A DNA stretch of 64,000 nt, taken from positions 1,178,001 through 1,242,000 of the forward strand of contig NZ_LR134477.1 of the NCBI RefSeq assembly GCF_900637975.1. Direction: 5' to 3'. Source of the stretch: Actinomyces viscosus. GTDB lineage: Bacteria; Actinomycetota; Actinomycetes; Actinomycetales; Actinomycetaceae. This document shows, in pieces, positions 52,866 to 62,308 of this stretch. The notes beneath the pieces were generated by a model, which was not told the origin of the DNA, searched no databases, and saw only the letters and a list, made by a program, of their open reading frames with translations. Each line of letters opens with the position of its first letter. Position 1 is the first letter of the stretch. Both the position numbers and the translations under genes were made by a program.

Positions 52866-53702
52866 GTGACACGTAAACGCAGGGCCTCCGGCGCCCCGGC
52901 GCTCACGGGCCTGCCCTCCGGCCCGGTGCGGACCTCCTTCGCCACGGCCGAGCTGGTGGCGCGCGATACCGGTGTCCTCCTCATGCTGGACGGCGCGGAG
53001 TCCTCCTTCCTGGACCTGCGCGATCCGTCCCACCTGGACTTCGAGTACCACCAGCAGATGGACGCGGTGCTGACGGCGCTGCGCGGAGGGGGCGGCCCCG
53101 TCAGGGCCCTCCACCTGGGTGGGGCGGGCTGCGCCCTGGCCAGGGCGTGGGACGCCGCCCGGCCCGGCTCCCAGCAGGTCGCCGTCGAGATCGACGAGAT
53201 CCTGGCTGCCCGGGTGCGCACCTGGTTCGACCTGCCCCGCTCCCCCAGGCTGCGGATCCGGGTGGGTGACGCCGCCGAGGTGGTTGCAGGGCTGCGGCCC
53301 GGCCAGTGGGACGTCGTCGTGCGGGACGTGTTCAACGGCGGCAGCGTGCCGGCGCCCTGCCGGAGCCGGGAGTTCCTGGCCTCGTGTCTGGAGGCCCTCG
53401 CGCCCGGCGGGCTGCTGCTGGTCAACACCTCCTCCGTGCCCCGGGCTCAGGCCGGGGCCGAGATCGAGGCGCTCAGGGAGGCGCTGGGGGCGGGCTCCTC
53501 CGGCCTGGTGGTCGTCGCCGACCCGGCGGCGGTGCGCGGCCGGCGTCGGGGGAACCTGGTGCTGGTGGCCCGTCGTGAGCCCTTCACGGCTCCCGAGCTC
53601 GAGGAGGTCGAGCGGGCGGTGCGCCGTCTGCCGCTGCCGGTGCGCACCTGGCAGGCCGATGACCCCGCGCTGCCGCGCCCCGAGGGCGGCCGGGCCCGCT
53701 GA
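52866..53702 (+). CDS. Spermidine-synthase-like methyltransferase-fold protein
   Basis: A 278-residue protein. The Rossmann core reads VRALHLGGAGCALARAWDAARPGSQQVAVEIDEILAARVRTWF, then RIRVGDAAEVVAGLRPGQWDVVVRDVFNGGSVPAPCRSREFL and LAPGGLLLVNTSS. These match spermidine-synthase family proteins, where GGG and D(A/V)F motifs bind decarboxylated SAM or SAM. No polyamine gene is near, so the substrate is uncertain. GTG 52866 is my start; ribosome-binding sequence is weak and the region upstream overlaps the dinB leader. Confidence 0.75.
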   Translation: MTRKRRASGAPALTGLPSGPVRTSFATAELVARDTGVLLMLDGAESSFLDLRDPSHLDFEYHQQMDAVLTALRGGGGPVRALHLGGAGCALARAWDAARPGSQQVAVEIDEILAARVRTWFDLPRSPRLRIRVGDAAEVVAGLRPGQWDVVVRDVFNGGSVPAPCRSREFLASCLEALAPGGLLLVNTSSVPRAQAGAEIEALREALGAGSSGLVVVADPAAVRGRRRGNLVLVARREPFTAPELEEVERAVRRLPLPVRTWQADDPALPRPEGGRAR

Positions 53703-53735
53703 GGCGGCAGGCTCTCAGCCCGGTCGGGCTCGCCG

Positions 53736-54674
53736 TCAGCCCCCGCGTCCGGGGTTCCACCCCTGGGGGCCCAGGTCCCCGGAGTCGTTGGCCTCCAGGA
53801 AGGCCTCCAGACGGGCGCCGATCTCGTCGGCGCTGGGCAGGTTGAGGACGGGGGCGGTCGTGTCCACCTCACCGGTGGCGATCCGGGGGGCCATGGCGTC
53901 GTACTGGGCCTCCAGGGCGGAGACGACGGCGCTGACCTCCGGCTGCTGGGCGGCCTCGGCATTGATCTCGGCGCGGTTGATGCTGGCTGCGGCCTCCAGG
54001 TCCCCCACCGGCAGGGCCAGGCCGGTGGCCTGCACGACGGCGGTCAGCAGCGCCGAGGCCCCTTGCGGGAACTCGTCTCGGGCCACGTAGTGCGGGATCG
54101 CGGCCGACACGCCCCGGGAGTCCAGGCCCAGCTCGCCCAGCCGCAGCTCGAGGTAGGCCGACATCGAGCCGGGCAGCTCGACGTGGCCGAAGAGCTCGGG
54201 CTGGTTGGGCAGCAGGTCGGGCTGGCTGCCGTGGTGATGCACGTAGGTCGGACGCGTGTGGGGCACGGCCATGGGGATGCCGCTCATACCGATCGCCTGG
54301 CTCACGCCCATGGACACGGCCAGGTGCGCCACGGCCCCGACGAACTCGTCCCACCGGTAGTCCGGCTCGCTGCCGTGGAGCAGCAGGAGGTCCTCGCCGT
54401 CGTCGTCATGGAGGAGGTCGAGGACCAGCTCGGGCATGACGACCGAGGAGTAGGTGTTGTGGACGAAGGTCATCGTGGGGCGCCGGGCGCGGTAGTCCAC
54501 GAGGGCGTCGATGTCGAAGGTGGCCAGGCGCTCGCTGGGCAGGGTCATCAGCAGCTGGTCGACGGCCAGGGCACCGGCGTTGCCGGCGTCCATGGCCCCC
54601 TCGAAGTAGTGGATGAGGACCCTCGGGGAGATCGGCTGATCCGCGGGGTGCTGGATGGTGAACAGTGGTCTCAC
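53736..54674 (-). CDS. PAC2-family protein (proteasome-assembly-chaperone-like)
   Basis: A 312-residue protein that matches the actinobacterial PAC2 pattern: RVLIHYFEGAMDAGNAGALAVDQLL, LATFDIDALVDYRARRPTMTF, DLLLLHGSEPDYRWDEFVGAVAHLAVSMGV, IGMSGIPMAVPHTRPTYVHHHG and GVSAAIPHYVARDEFPQGASALLTAV. The fold resembles archaeal/eukaryotic proteasome assembly chaperones; no substrate is known. GTG 54674 has GGAGGAG eight bases upstream; the frame upstream of it is low-complexity. It is divergent from the HelD-like gene. Confidence 0.85.
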   Translation of the reverse strand: MRPLFTIQHPADQPISPRVLIHYFEGAMDAGNAGALAVDQLLMTLPSERLATFDIDALVDYRARRPTMTFVHNTYSSVVMPELVLDLLHDDDGEDLLLLHGSEPDYRWDEFVGAVAHLAVSMGVSQAIGMSGIPMAVPHTRPTYVHHHGSQPDLLPNQPELFGHVELPGSMSAYLELRLGELGLDSRGVSAAIPHYVARDEFPQGASALLTAVVQATGLALPVGDLEAAASINRAEINAEAAQQPEVSAVVSALEAQYDAMAPRIATGEVDTTAPVLNLPSADEIGARLEAFLEANDSGDLGPQGWNPGRGG

Positions 54675-55155
54675 GAGCCCGTCTCCTCCTGTCTGGTCTG
54701 GTCCGTCCTCCCACGGCTCCTGTCCGCCTCCGGGCCCACCGTCCTGCTGCCGGAGCAGGAGGCGAGGCCGACGGGGCCGGGAAGGTTCGTGTACGTGTCG
54801 TGCAATGGTCTCAGCGGTCTCAACATGGTCTTGGCTCGGTACTCGGCTCGTCCCTGCCATGGTCGGGCGACGTCGACTCGGTGACGAGATTCGGCGTTTT
54901 ATCAGGATTCGTCCGGGTGAGTGCCTGGGAACAGCGGATAGCGTCCTCGGCACTTCTGCCAACACCTTCTGGATTGTCGATGTTCCCGCCCGCACCGGGT
55001 TCGGGCGACGTGTTCGCCCTCGGCGTCCCCACCGGGGCTTCAGCAGGAGAATAATGGGTCGACCGTACTGAAGCCATCACCGACCCCAGTACCCGTCAGC
55101 GTCAACCAGTGCCGGTGAGTGCTCCTTGCGCGCCCACCGGCCAGAACCCGAACCG
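54675..55155. other. 480-bp divergent intergenic region
   Basis: No credible gene. An inverted repeat GGCTTCAG (55036-55043) and CTGAAGCC (55068-55075) lies about 80 bp before the HelD-like gene. An AT-rich stretch (about 54890-54906) may hold the PAC2 promoter. I could not identify the rifampicin-associated element known ahead of some helR genes. Confidence 0.35.
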
Positions 55156-57834
55156 ATGCGAGGCTTTGTGAGTCAGACGATCCCCTCTCACCCGCCGCAG
55201 TCCCAGCGGGAGACACGTCAGCGGGCGGAAGACGCTGCACAAGACGCTGCGGGAGACAACGCGGGCAGCGTCCGCGAGCGCGAGGTGCGCGGCGAGCAGG
55301 AGGTCGTCGACCTCGCCTACAGCGAGCTGGACCGTCAGCTCGCCCAGGCCCGTCGTTCCCTGGCCCGTACCGAGGCCCAGGGCGTCAGCGGCACCCACCA
55401 GTCACGCGGGGAGCGCGACGCCTACGCCGTGCACTACTCGTCGCTGGTCTCCTCCCTGGAGGGGGTCGAGGACCGCCTGGTCTTCGGGCGGATGGACATG
55501 AGCCGGGCGCCCGACGACGCGGCGGGATCAGCCGACGCGGGTACCGCCTCCGGGGCCGGGTCGGCGTTCTCTCCCGGCTCGGGCCGGGGCGTGGGCAGCT
55601 CCTCCCCGGTGACCGATGGGGGGCGGCGCCACTACGTGGGTCGGATCGGGCTGCAGGACGCTCAGCACCGCGAGGTGATCCTGGACTGGCGCGCGCCCCT
55701 GGCCCGGGCCTTCTACCAGGCCACGGCCTCCCACCCCATGGGGCTGGTGCGCCGTCGGCACATCGACACCCGGACCCGCCGGGTGCTCGGGGTGGAGGAC
55801 GAGGTCCTCGACCTGGACGCCTTGGGGGCCGACGGCGCCCCGGAGGGCTCGTCCGGGGCCGCGGTGGCCGCCGGGCAGCTGCAGGGCGAGGGCGCCCTCA
55901 TCGCCGCGATGTCCACGGCCCGTGACGGCCGGATGGGTGACATCGTGGCCACGATCCAGGCCGAGCAGGACCGGATCGTCACCTCCTCGGGACGGGGCGT
56001 GCTCGTGGTCCAGGGCGGCCCGGGAACGGGCAAGACGGCGGTGGCGCTGCACCGGGTGGCCTACCTGTTCTACTCCGAGCGCGAGCGCCTGGAGCGCTCG
56101 GGCGTGCTGCTGGTGGGACCGTCGCGGACCTTCCTGCGCTATGTGGAGCAGGTGCTGCCCTCCCTGGGTGAGACGGGTGTGGTCTCCACGACGATCGGGG
56201 ACCTGGTTCCGGGGGTTCGGGCCACGGCGCAGGAGGACGCCCGCATCGCCGAGATCAAGGGGCGCTCCCTGTGGGTCAAGGCCCTGGAGACCGCGGTGCG
56301 GGGCCTGCAGCGGGTCCCCGAGGCCCCGCGCGAGATCGAGGTCCAGGGGGTGCGTCTGAGGCTGGAGCCCGGCGACGTGCGCGAGGCGGGCTCACGGGCC
56401 CGCCGGGGCGGCAAGCCCCACAACCTGGCCCGGGAGACCTTCGTGCTGTGGCTGCTGGAGCGCCTGACCGACCAGTACGCGGCGGCCACCAACCAGGACG
56501 CCTCGGACGCGGACACGCGCGCATGGATCCGCGAGGACATCCGCACCGCCCGCGACGCCCGCCGGGAGATCAACCTGTGCTGGATGCCGACGACGCCCGA
56601 GGGGCTGCTGGAGCGGCTGTGGAGCCGCCCGGCCCTCCTGGAGCAGGTGGCCCCCTCCCTGAGCGAGCGGGAGCGGGCGCTGCTGTACCGGGAGCCGGGA
56701 GGTGCTCTCACGCCGGCGGACATCCCGCTCATTGACGAGCTGGCCGAGCTGCTGGGCCCCAGTGAGGACGCCCAGGCCCGACGCGCCCGGCTGGAGGCCC
56801 GACGCCGCGAGGACCTGGTGGCCTACGCGGCTCAGGCGATCGAGGCCCAGGACCTGGGTGACGGGATGGTCAGCGCCGAGATGCTCGCCGACCGGGTCTC
56901 CCAGGGAGGTCCCACGCTCACCCTGGCCGAGCGGGCGCGGGCGGATCGGACGTGGACCTACGGGCACGTCGTCGTCGACGAGGCCCAGGAGCTCGGTGCC
57001 ATGGCCTGGCGGGCGCTGGCGCGCCGCTGCCCGGTGCGCTCCTTCACGGTGGTGGGGGACCTGGCCCAGTACTCCGGACCCCACGCCCCGGACAGCTGGG
57101 GCGAGGTGCTCTCCGCCCTGGGGACGGCGGCGCAGGAGCCTGGCGGGCGGTCCCGGTCCCAGTCCCGTCACCGGGCCCGTTCGCGCTCCCGGCAGGGCAG
57201 GCAGTCGGGGCGCTCGCGCGGCGGGTCGACCCCGCTGCGCGAGGAGGCTCTCAGCGTCTGCTACCGCACGCCGGCCACGATCATGGAGGTGGCCGAGGAG
57301 ACGGTGACGCGGCTGGGTCACCCGCCGGTCTACCCGGTGCGCTCGGTGCGCGACCTGCCCGACTGCCTCGAGATCACTGAGGTCGCTGATATCTCAGCAT
57401 TCTCCGACACCGCAGAGAACGCGGAAGCCGCTGAGACCACTGAGGCTGCCGGCGTGTGGGCCCAGGCTCTGCGCGAGGCCGTGAGTGAGGAGTCGATCCG
57501 TCTTGACCGGGAGGTGGGCGCCGGAGTCGGGCGCATCGCGGTCATCTCGCCCTCGCCTCGCCGCACCGAGGCGCTGCTGCGCCAGGACCCGGACCTGGCC
57601 GCCGCGATGGAGGCACCGGGCGGGGACGTGCTGCGCTCGCGGCTGCTGGTGGTCAGCCCGGTGCTGTCCAAGGGGCTGGAGTTCGACGTCGTCGTGCTGG
57701 TGGACCCGGCTGACATCGGTGAGCGCAGCGCAGGGGACCTGTATGTGGCGATGACCCGCCCCACGCGCCGTCTGCGGGTGGTCAGCCGTCTTCCCCTGCC
57801 GCAGGGGCTTGAGGCTCGTTCCGGCAGCCGGTGA
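55156..57834 (+). CDS. helD: HelD-like superfamily-1 helicase/RNA-polymerase-associated ATPase
   Basis: An 892-residue protein. The N-terminal coiled coil (EQEVVDLAYSELDRQLAQARRSLARTEAQG) is followed by YVGRIGLQDAQHREVILDWRAPLARAFYQAT, HelD's conserved block, Walker A LVVQGGPGTGKTAVALHRVAYLFY, VLLVGPSRTFLRYVEQVLPSLGE, Walker B HVVVDEAQELGAMAWRALARRC, and a C-terminal half with CYRTPATIMEVAEE and VSPVLSKGLEFDVVVLVDP. HelD removes RNA polymerase from DNA and in actinobacteria can protect against rifampicin. An Arg/Ser-rich insert (57148-57228) interrupts the helicase. The start may be ATG 55156 or GTG 55168, which has GAGG nearby. Confidence 0.88.
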   Translation: MRGFVSQTIPSHPPQSQRETRQRAEDAAQDAAGDNAGSVREREVRGEQEVVDLAYSELDRQLAQARRSLARTEAQGVSGTHQSRGERDAYAVHYSSLVSSLEGVEDRLVFGRMDMSRAPDDAAGSADAGTASGAGSAFSPGSGRGVGSSSPVTDGGRRHYVGRIGLQDAQHREVILDWRAPLARAFYQATASHPMGLVRRRHIDTRTRRVLGVEDEVLDLDALGADGAPEGSSGAAVAAGQLQGEGALIAAMSTARDGRMGDIVATIQAEQDRIVTSSGRGVLVVQGGPGTGKTAVALHRVAYLFYSERERLERSGVLLVGPSRTFLRYVEQVLPSLGETGVVSTTIGDLVPGVRATAQEDARIAEIKGRSLWVKALETAVRGLQRVPEAPREIEVQGVRLRLEPGDVREAGSRARRGGKPHNLARETFVLWLLERLTDQYAAATNQDASDADTRAWIREDIRTARDARREINLCWMPTTPEGLLERLWSRPALLEQVAPSLSERERALLYREPGGALTPADIPLIDELAELLGPSEDAQARRARLEARRREDLVAYAAQAIEAQDLGDGMVSAEMLADRVSQGGPTLTLAERARADRTWTYGHVVVDEAQELGAMAWRALARRCPVRSFTVVGDLAQYSGPHAPDSWGEVLSALGTAAQEPGGRSRSQSRHRARSRSRQGRQSGRSRGGSTPLREEALSVCYRTPATIMEVAEETVTRLGHPPVYPVRSVRDLPDCLEITEVADISAFSDTAENAEAAETTEAAGVWAQALREAVSEESIRLDREVGAGVGRIAVISPSPRRTEALLRQDPDLAAAMEAPGGDVLRSRLLVVSPVLSKGLEFDVVVLVDPADIGERSAGDLYVAMTRPTRRLRVVSRLPLPQGLEARSGSR

Positions 57835-57875
57835 GCGGGATCGCACACGGCCTTCGGCGGCGCTGAGCCCGCAGG

Positions 57876-57896
57876 TTACGCCACCGTAGGTTACGG
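57876..57896. promoter_or_regulatory. Overlapping TTACG/CGTA dyads upstream of the first acyl-CoA ligase
   Basis: TTACG-CCAC-CGTAG (57876-57889) and CCGTA-GGT-TACGG (57884-57896) are overlapping dyads about 100 bp before the ligase start. Such sites fit a TetR-type fatty-acid regulator (inference). Confidence 0.45.
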
Positions 57897-57992
57897 TTGC
57901 TCCTGACCTCTCGCCGTCGCGTCCGGTGGCGCCCGCGGCGGGCGGGACCTTCCTGTCAGCGGAAGGCTCACGGCAGACAAGGGGGAAGACCC

Positions 57993-59948
57993 ATGAGTGC
58001 TCCACGCACGTCGACACCCGCGCAGACCGACGACCGCGCAGACCGCGGTGGCGAGCCCGGTGCGACCGATGACGTCACGTCGACGACCGGCTCGGGCGCC
58101 TCACGGGACACCGTTGTCGAGGCCGTCTACCGGTCGGCCGGGGTGCCCGACACGATCGCCGCGGTCAGCGAGCCCCTGTCCTGCATGCTGCGCGACGCCG
58201 CCCGGGACTTCCCGGACCGGGTCGCTCTGGACTTCCTGGGTGCCACGACCACCTACTCCCAGCTGGAGACCCAGGTGGCTCGGGCCGCCGAGGCCCTGCG
58301 GGGTCTGGGGGTCGGGCGCGGGGACGTCGTCGGGGTGATTCTCCCCAACTGCCCTCAGCACGTGGTCCTGGCCTATGCGGCCTGGCGTATCGGCGCGATC
58401 GTCGCCGAGCACAACCCGCTGGCCCCGGCCGCCCAGCTGCGCGAGCAGTTCCACATCCACCGCGGGCGAGTCATCATCGCCTGGGAGAAGACCCTCGAGC
58501 GCCTGGTGGCGGCGGTGGGCTCCCTGGAGGCGGCGGGCCTGGGGGACCTGAGCGTGTACTCGGTGGACCTGTCCCGTCACCTGCCGCTGCGCAGCCGCCT
58601 GGCCCTGAGGCTGCCGGTGGCCGCCGCCCGCACCCAGCGCCACGAGCTGCGCGGCAAGGTCCCGGCCGGGGTGCGCTCCTGGGACGACCTGGCGGCCTCG
58701 ACCACGCCCCTGGCCACGGGCTTCCCCCTGCCAGAGGTCTCCGACACCGCGGCACTGCTGTACACCGGTGGGACCACGGGCACGCCCAAGGCGGTGTGCC
58801 TGACCCACGAGAACCTGCGCTCCAACGCCGAGATGTCCCTGGCCTGGGCGTCTCGCACCACGAGCCTGGGCAAGGAGACCTTCTACGCCGTCCTGCCCTT
58901 CTTCCACGCCTTCGGGATGTCCCTGTCGCTGCTGTGCGCGGTGGGGCTGGCCGCCACCCAGGTGGTGCTGCCCAAGTTCGGGGCGGACCTGGTGCTGGCC
59001 GCCTGGAAGCGGCGCCCGGCGACCTTCTTCCCGGGGGTTCCGGTCATGTTCGACCGCCTGGTGACCAGGGCCCGGGCCACGGGCGCCGACCTGTCCTCCT
59101 GCACGATCGCCGTGTGCGGGGCGGCCCCCAACCCGCTGGCCGTGGCCCAGGCGTGGGAGGAGGCCACCGGCGGCACGATCATCGAGGGCTACGGCATGAC
59201 CGAGTCCTCCCCCATCATCCTGGGCAACCCCATCTCTCCTGCGCGCCGGCCCGGCACCCTGGGGGTGCCCTACCCCTCCACGCAGGTGCGGCTGGTGGAC
59301 CCCGAGAACGTCGAGCGGGAGGTGGCTCCCGGCGAGGTCGGTGAGCTGCTGGCCCGCGGCCCGCAGGTCTTCACCGGCTACTGGGACAACCCCTCAGAGA
59401 GCGCCGAGGTGCTGCTGCCCGGAGGCTGGCTGCGCACCGGCGACCTGGTGCGCCAGGAGGAGGACGGCTTCTACGTCATCGCCGACCGCCGCAAGGAGCT
59501 CATCATCTCCGGGGGCTTCAACATCTACCCCACGGAGGTGGAGGCCGCGGTGCGCTCGATGCCTCAGGTGGAGGAGGTCGCCGTCGTCGGGCTGCCGGCC
59601 GAGGCCGGTAACGAGTCCGTCGTCGCCGCGATCCTGCCCAAGGAGGGCCAGACGGTCACTCTGGAGCAGGTACGCGAGTGGGCGGCCAAGACCCTGTCCA
59701 ACTACGCCCTGCCGCGGCAGATCGCGATCCTTACCGAGATGCCCCGCTCCCAGATCGGCAAGGTGCTGAGGCGCGTGGTGCGCGAGGAGCTCCTGGCGGC
59801 CCGGGAGGCGGCCTCCGGTGCCGCGACGGCGGCGGCCGTCTCCATCGTCGAGCACCTGCCCGGCAGGAGCGAGCGCAGGGACGACGGCAGGCATGACGTC
59901 AGGGAGGACTCCAAGAACGATGCCAGGAACGGCCATGCCTCCCACTGA
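57993..59948 (+). CDS. Acyl-CoA synthetase (AMP-binding, FadD-like)
   Basis: The 651-residue enzyme activates a carboxylic acid to acyl-AMP and then acyl-CoA. Motifs: ALLYTGGTTGTPKAVCLTHENL (P-loop), LPFFHAFGMSLSLLCAV, GYGMTESSPIILGNP, GGWLRTGDLVRQEEDGFYVIADRRKELIISGGFNIYPTEVEAAV and the catalytic Lys region MPRSQIGKVLRRVVREEL. Length and motifs suit medium/long-chain FadD. ATG 57993 follows GGGGGAAG. A paralogue follows 68 bp later. The N-terminal ~45 residues are low-complexity. Confidence 0.9.
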   Translation: MSAPRTSTPAQTDDRADRGGEPGATDDVTSTTGSGASRDTVVEAVYRSAGVPDTIAAVSEPLSCMLRDAARDFPDRVALDFLGATTTYSQLETQVARAAEALRGLGVGRGDVVGVILPNCPQHVVLAYAAWRIGAIVAEHNPLAPAAQLREQFHIHRGRVIIAWEKTLERLVAAVGSLEAAGLGDLSVYSVDLSRHLPLRSRLALRLPVAAARTQRHELRGKVPAGVRSWDDLAASTTPLATGFPLPEVSDTAALLYTGGTTGTPKAVCLTHENLRSNAEMSLAWASRTTSLGKETFYAVLPFFHAFGMSLSLLCAVGLAATQVVLPKFGADLVLAAWKRRPATFFPGVPVMFDRLVTRARATGADLSSCTIAVCGAAPNPLAVAQAWEEATGGTIIEGYGMTESSPIILGNPISPARRPGTLGVPYPSTQVRLVDPENVEREVAPGEVGELLARGPQVFTGYWDNPSESAEVLLPGGWLRTGDLVRQEEDGFYVIADRRKELIISGGFNIYPTEVEAAVRSMPQVEEVAVVGLPAEAGNESVVAAILPKEGQTVTLEQVREWAAKTLSNYALPRQIAILTEMPRSQIGKVLRRVVREELLAAREAASGAATAAAVSIVEHLPGRSERRDDGRHDVREDSKNDARNGHASH

Positions 59949-60016
59949 GCTCACCGCCCCTGCGCACCACTGACTGCTTCCACACACCGAGACCGCCCAC
60001 CCGCCCCCCCACAGAC

Positions 60017-61807
60017 ATGAGCAACAGCACCATCGACGCCGGCGCCTCATCACAGCAGGCCGCTGAGGACTACCGCCGCTACCTGCGCCCTCACTACCAG
60101 CCGGGGATCCCCGCGGCGATCGAGGTGCCCGAGGGGCCCCTGAGCCGGCTGCTGGAGACGGCGGCACGCTTCTACCCCGACCGGGTCGCCATCGACTTCC
60201 TGGGCGCCGCGATGACCTACCGCGAGCTGCTCGAGGCCTCCGAGCGCGCGGCGCAGGTACTGCGCACCTCGGGCGTGCACAAGGGCGACCGGGTGGCCCT
60301 CATCATGCCGAACTGCCCGCAGCACGCTGTCGCGCTCTACGGGGCTCTGCGCATCGGGGCGATCGTGGCCGAGCACAACCCGCTGGCCCCCGCCGAGGAG
60401 ATCCGCTCCCAGCTGGCCGCGCACGGGGCGCGGGTCGTCATCGTGTGGGAGAAGGGCATCGATCTCGTCTGCGCCCCTGGGGATCTTGAGGATCCTGCCG
60501 CCCAGGTGGCCGGAGGGGACCGGCTCGGGGGCCGCACGGTCTTCACCGTGGACCTCTCGGCGGCGATGCCGGTGCGCCTTCGCGCCGCGCTGCGCCTGCC
60601 GGTGGAGCGGGCCCGCCGGCAGAGGGCCGCCTTCCGGGCGGGCAGCCTGCCAGGCGGCGTGCGCTCCTGGGACAGGGAGGTGGCCGGCGCCCACCGGATC
60701 CCCTCGCGCTTCCCCTACCCGGCGGGCTCGGACGTCGCGGTCCTGCTGCACACCGGCGGGACGACCGGCAGCCCCAAGGCCGCGATGCTCACGCACCAGA
60801 ACCTTCGGGCCAACGCCAACCAGGCCATCGCCTGGGTGCCGATGCTGCACGAGGGCGGGGAGAACTTCCTGTGCCTGCTGCCCTTCTTCCACGCCTTCGG
60901 ACTGACCTTCAACCTGTTCTGCGCGGTGCAGAAGGCCGCCACCCAGGTGATGCTGCCCAGGTTCTCGGTGGACCAGGTGCTCGCCGCGCACGAGCGGCGC
61001 CCCTTCACCTTCTTCGTCGGGGTGCCGGTCATGTTCGAGCGGATCCTCGACGGCGCCCAGAAGAGGGGCACGAGCCTGCGCACCCTGCGCTACGGGGTGT
61101 GCGGGGCCGCCCCGATGCCTCCGGAGGTCGGCGCCCGCTGGGAGAAGGCGACCGGCGGATTCTTCGTCGAGGGCTACGGCATGACCGAGACGAGCCCCAT
61201 CGTCGCGGGCACGCCCATGGGGCCCTCGCGGCGGCTCGGCGCCCTGGGCCTGCCATTTCCCTCCACGGATGTGCGCGTCGTCGACCCCGAGGACCCGGAC
61301 CCGTCCCGGGAGGTGCCCGACGGCGAGCCGGGCGAGCTGCTGGTGCGCGGCCCCCAGGTGTTCGCCGGCTACTGGGAGGACGAGGCGGCCACCCGGGCCG
61401 CGACCCTGCCGGGCGGCTGGCTGCGCACGGGCGACATCGTGCGCCGCGAGGACTCCTTCCTGTGGATGGCCGACCGCAAGCGCGAGCTCATCCTGACCGG
61501 CGGCTTCAACGTCTACCCCAGTCAGGTCGAGGCGGCGATCCGCTCCCTGGAGGGCGTGGCCGACGTCGCCGTCGTGGGACTGCCCGACGGCGCCAGGGGC
61601 GAGCTTGTGTGCGCCGCCGTCGTCCTGGCCGACGGGGCCACGCCGGGGTCCGTGACCCTGGAGGCGGTGCGCGAGCACGCCGAGCGGACAGTTCCGCGCT
61701 ACGCGCTGCCGCACCGCCTGGAGATCATCGAGGAGATGCCCCGCTCCCAGATCGGCAAGGTCCTGCGCCGCGTCGTGCGCGAACGGGTGCTCGCCGCAGG
61801 CAGCTGA
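60017..61807 (+). CDS. Second acyl-CoA synthetase, tandem paralogue
   Basis: A 596-residue protein very similar in layout to the preceding ligase: VLLHTGGTTGSPKAAMLTHQNL, LPFFHAFGLTFNLFCAVQKAATQVMLP, EGYGMTETSPIVAGTP, GGWLRTGDIVRREDSFLWMADRKRELILTGGFNVYPSQVEAAI and MPRSQIGKVLRRVVRE. Shared blocks such as MPNCPQH and RIGAIVAEHNPLAPA point to duplication. Different acyl pockets would allow different chain lengths; this is a guess. The gene ends 27 bp from the convergent glycosylase gene. Confidence 0.9.
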   Translation: MSNSTIDAGASSQQAAEDYRRYLRPHYQPGIPAAIEVPEGPLSRLLETAARFYPDRVAIDFLGAAMTYRELLEASERAAQVLRTSGVHKGDRVALIMPNCPQHAVALYGALRIGAIVAEHNPLAPAEEIRSQLAAHGARVVIVWEKGIDLVCAPGDLEDPAAQVAGGDRLGGRTVFTVDLSAAMPVRLRAALRLPVERARRQRAAFRAGSLPGGVRSWDREVAGAHRIPSRFPYPAGSDVAVLLHTGGTTGSPKAAMLTHQNLRANANQAIAWVPMLHEGGENFLCLLPFFHAFGLTFNLFCAVQKAATQVMLPRFSVDQVLAAHERRPFTFFVGVPVMFERILDGAQKRGTSLRTLRYGVCGAAPMPPEVGARWEKATGGFFVEGYGMTETSPIVAGTPMGPSRRLGALGLPFPSTDVRVVDPEDPDPSREVPDGEPGELLVRGPQVFAGYWEDEAATRAATLPGGWLRTGDIVRREDSFLWMADRKRELILTGGFNVYPSQVEAAIRSLEGVADVAVVGLPDGARGELVCAAVVLADGATPGSVTLEAVREHAERTVPRYALPHRLEIIEEMPRSQIGKVLRRVVRERVLAAGS

Positions 61808-61834
61808 CTCGTCCCCAGCCGTCCCTCGCCGACG

Positions 61835-62281
61835 CTACGGGGTGAGCGCCCGCTCCCAGGGCTCGACGTCGCCGGGGACCACCCGGAAGATCGGGTGCGC
61901 CTCGAGGCAGTCCGGCAGGGGCGGGAGCTCGGGGGCACGCCCAGCCAGCTTGACCTCGAGGTGCCTGCGCTCCAAGTCCATCTGCCCCTCGGTCACTGTC
62001 AGGCTGACGCCGGTGCAGTCAGCCTCAGGCACGTCGATGCGGGAGGCGTCGAAGCGGTAGCCGCGCCGGACGGCCTCCTCACGCAGCCCCCACAGGTAGG
62101 CGGCCACCACCGCAGCCGGCGTCGTCGGGGCGGACACGCCGCGAAAGCGTTCGAGCTGGGGGTGGTTGCGGTAGCCGCGGGTGCGCCCGGCCAGCACCGC
62201 CTGGGCCAGCAGTGTCTCCCTCCAACAGGCCACCAGCCCCACGCGGTCCAGGTGGGAGGGGTGAAGCGACCACATGCGCAC
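61835..62281 (-). CDS. Pyrimidine dimer DNA glycosylase-like protein
   Basis: This 148-residue protein starts MRMWSLHPSHLDRVGLVACWRETLLAQAVLAGRTRGYRNHPQLERFRG, which is the pattern of the T4 endonuclease V-like pyrimidine-dimer glycosylase family in actinobacteria. The ATG is fixed by that motif. Such enzymes cut at UV-induced cyclobutane dimers. It lies 27 bp after dapA on the same strand. The C-terminal half is less conserved in my recollection. Confidence 0.75.
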   Translation of the reverse strand: MRMWSLHPSHLDRVGLVACWRETLLAQAVLAGRTRGYRNHPQLERFRGVSAPTTPAAVVAAYLWGLREEAVRRGYRFDASRIDVPEADCTGVSLTVTEGQMDLERRHLEVKLAGRAPELPPLPDCLEAHPIFRVVPGDVEPWERALTP

Positions 62282-62308
62282 GGCTGCAGCCCTTTCCGTC
62301 TTACAGGC

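Noticed and set aside
55036..55075. Rifampicin-associated element ahead of the HelD-like gene
   Set aside because: Only an 8-bp dyad (GGCTTCAG...CTGAAGCC) is seen; it does not match the known element closely enough.
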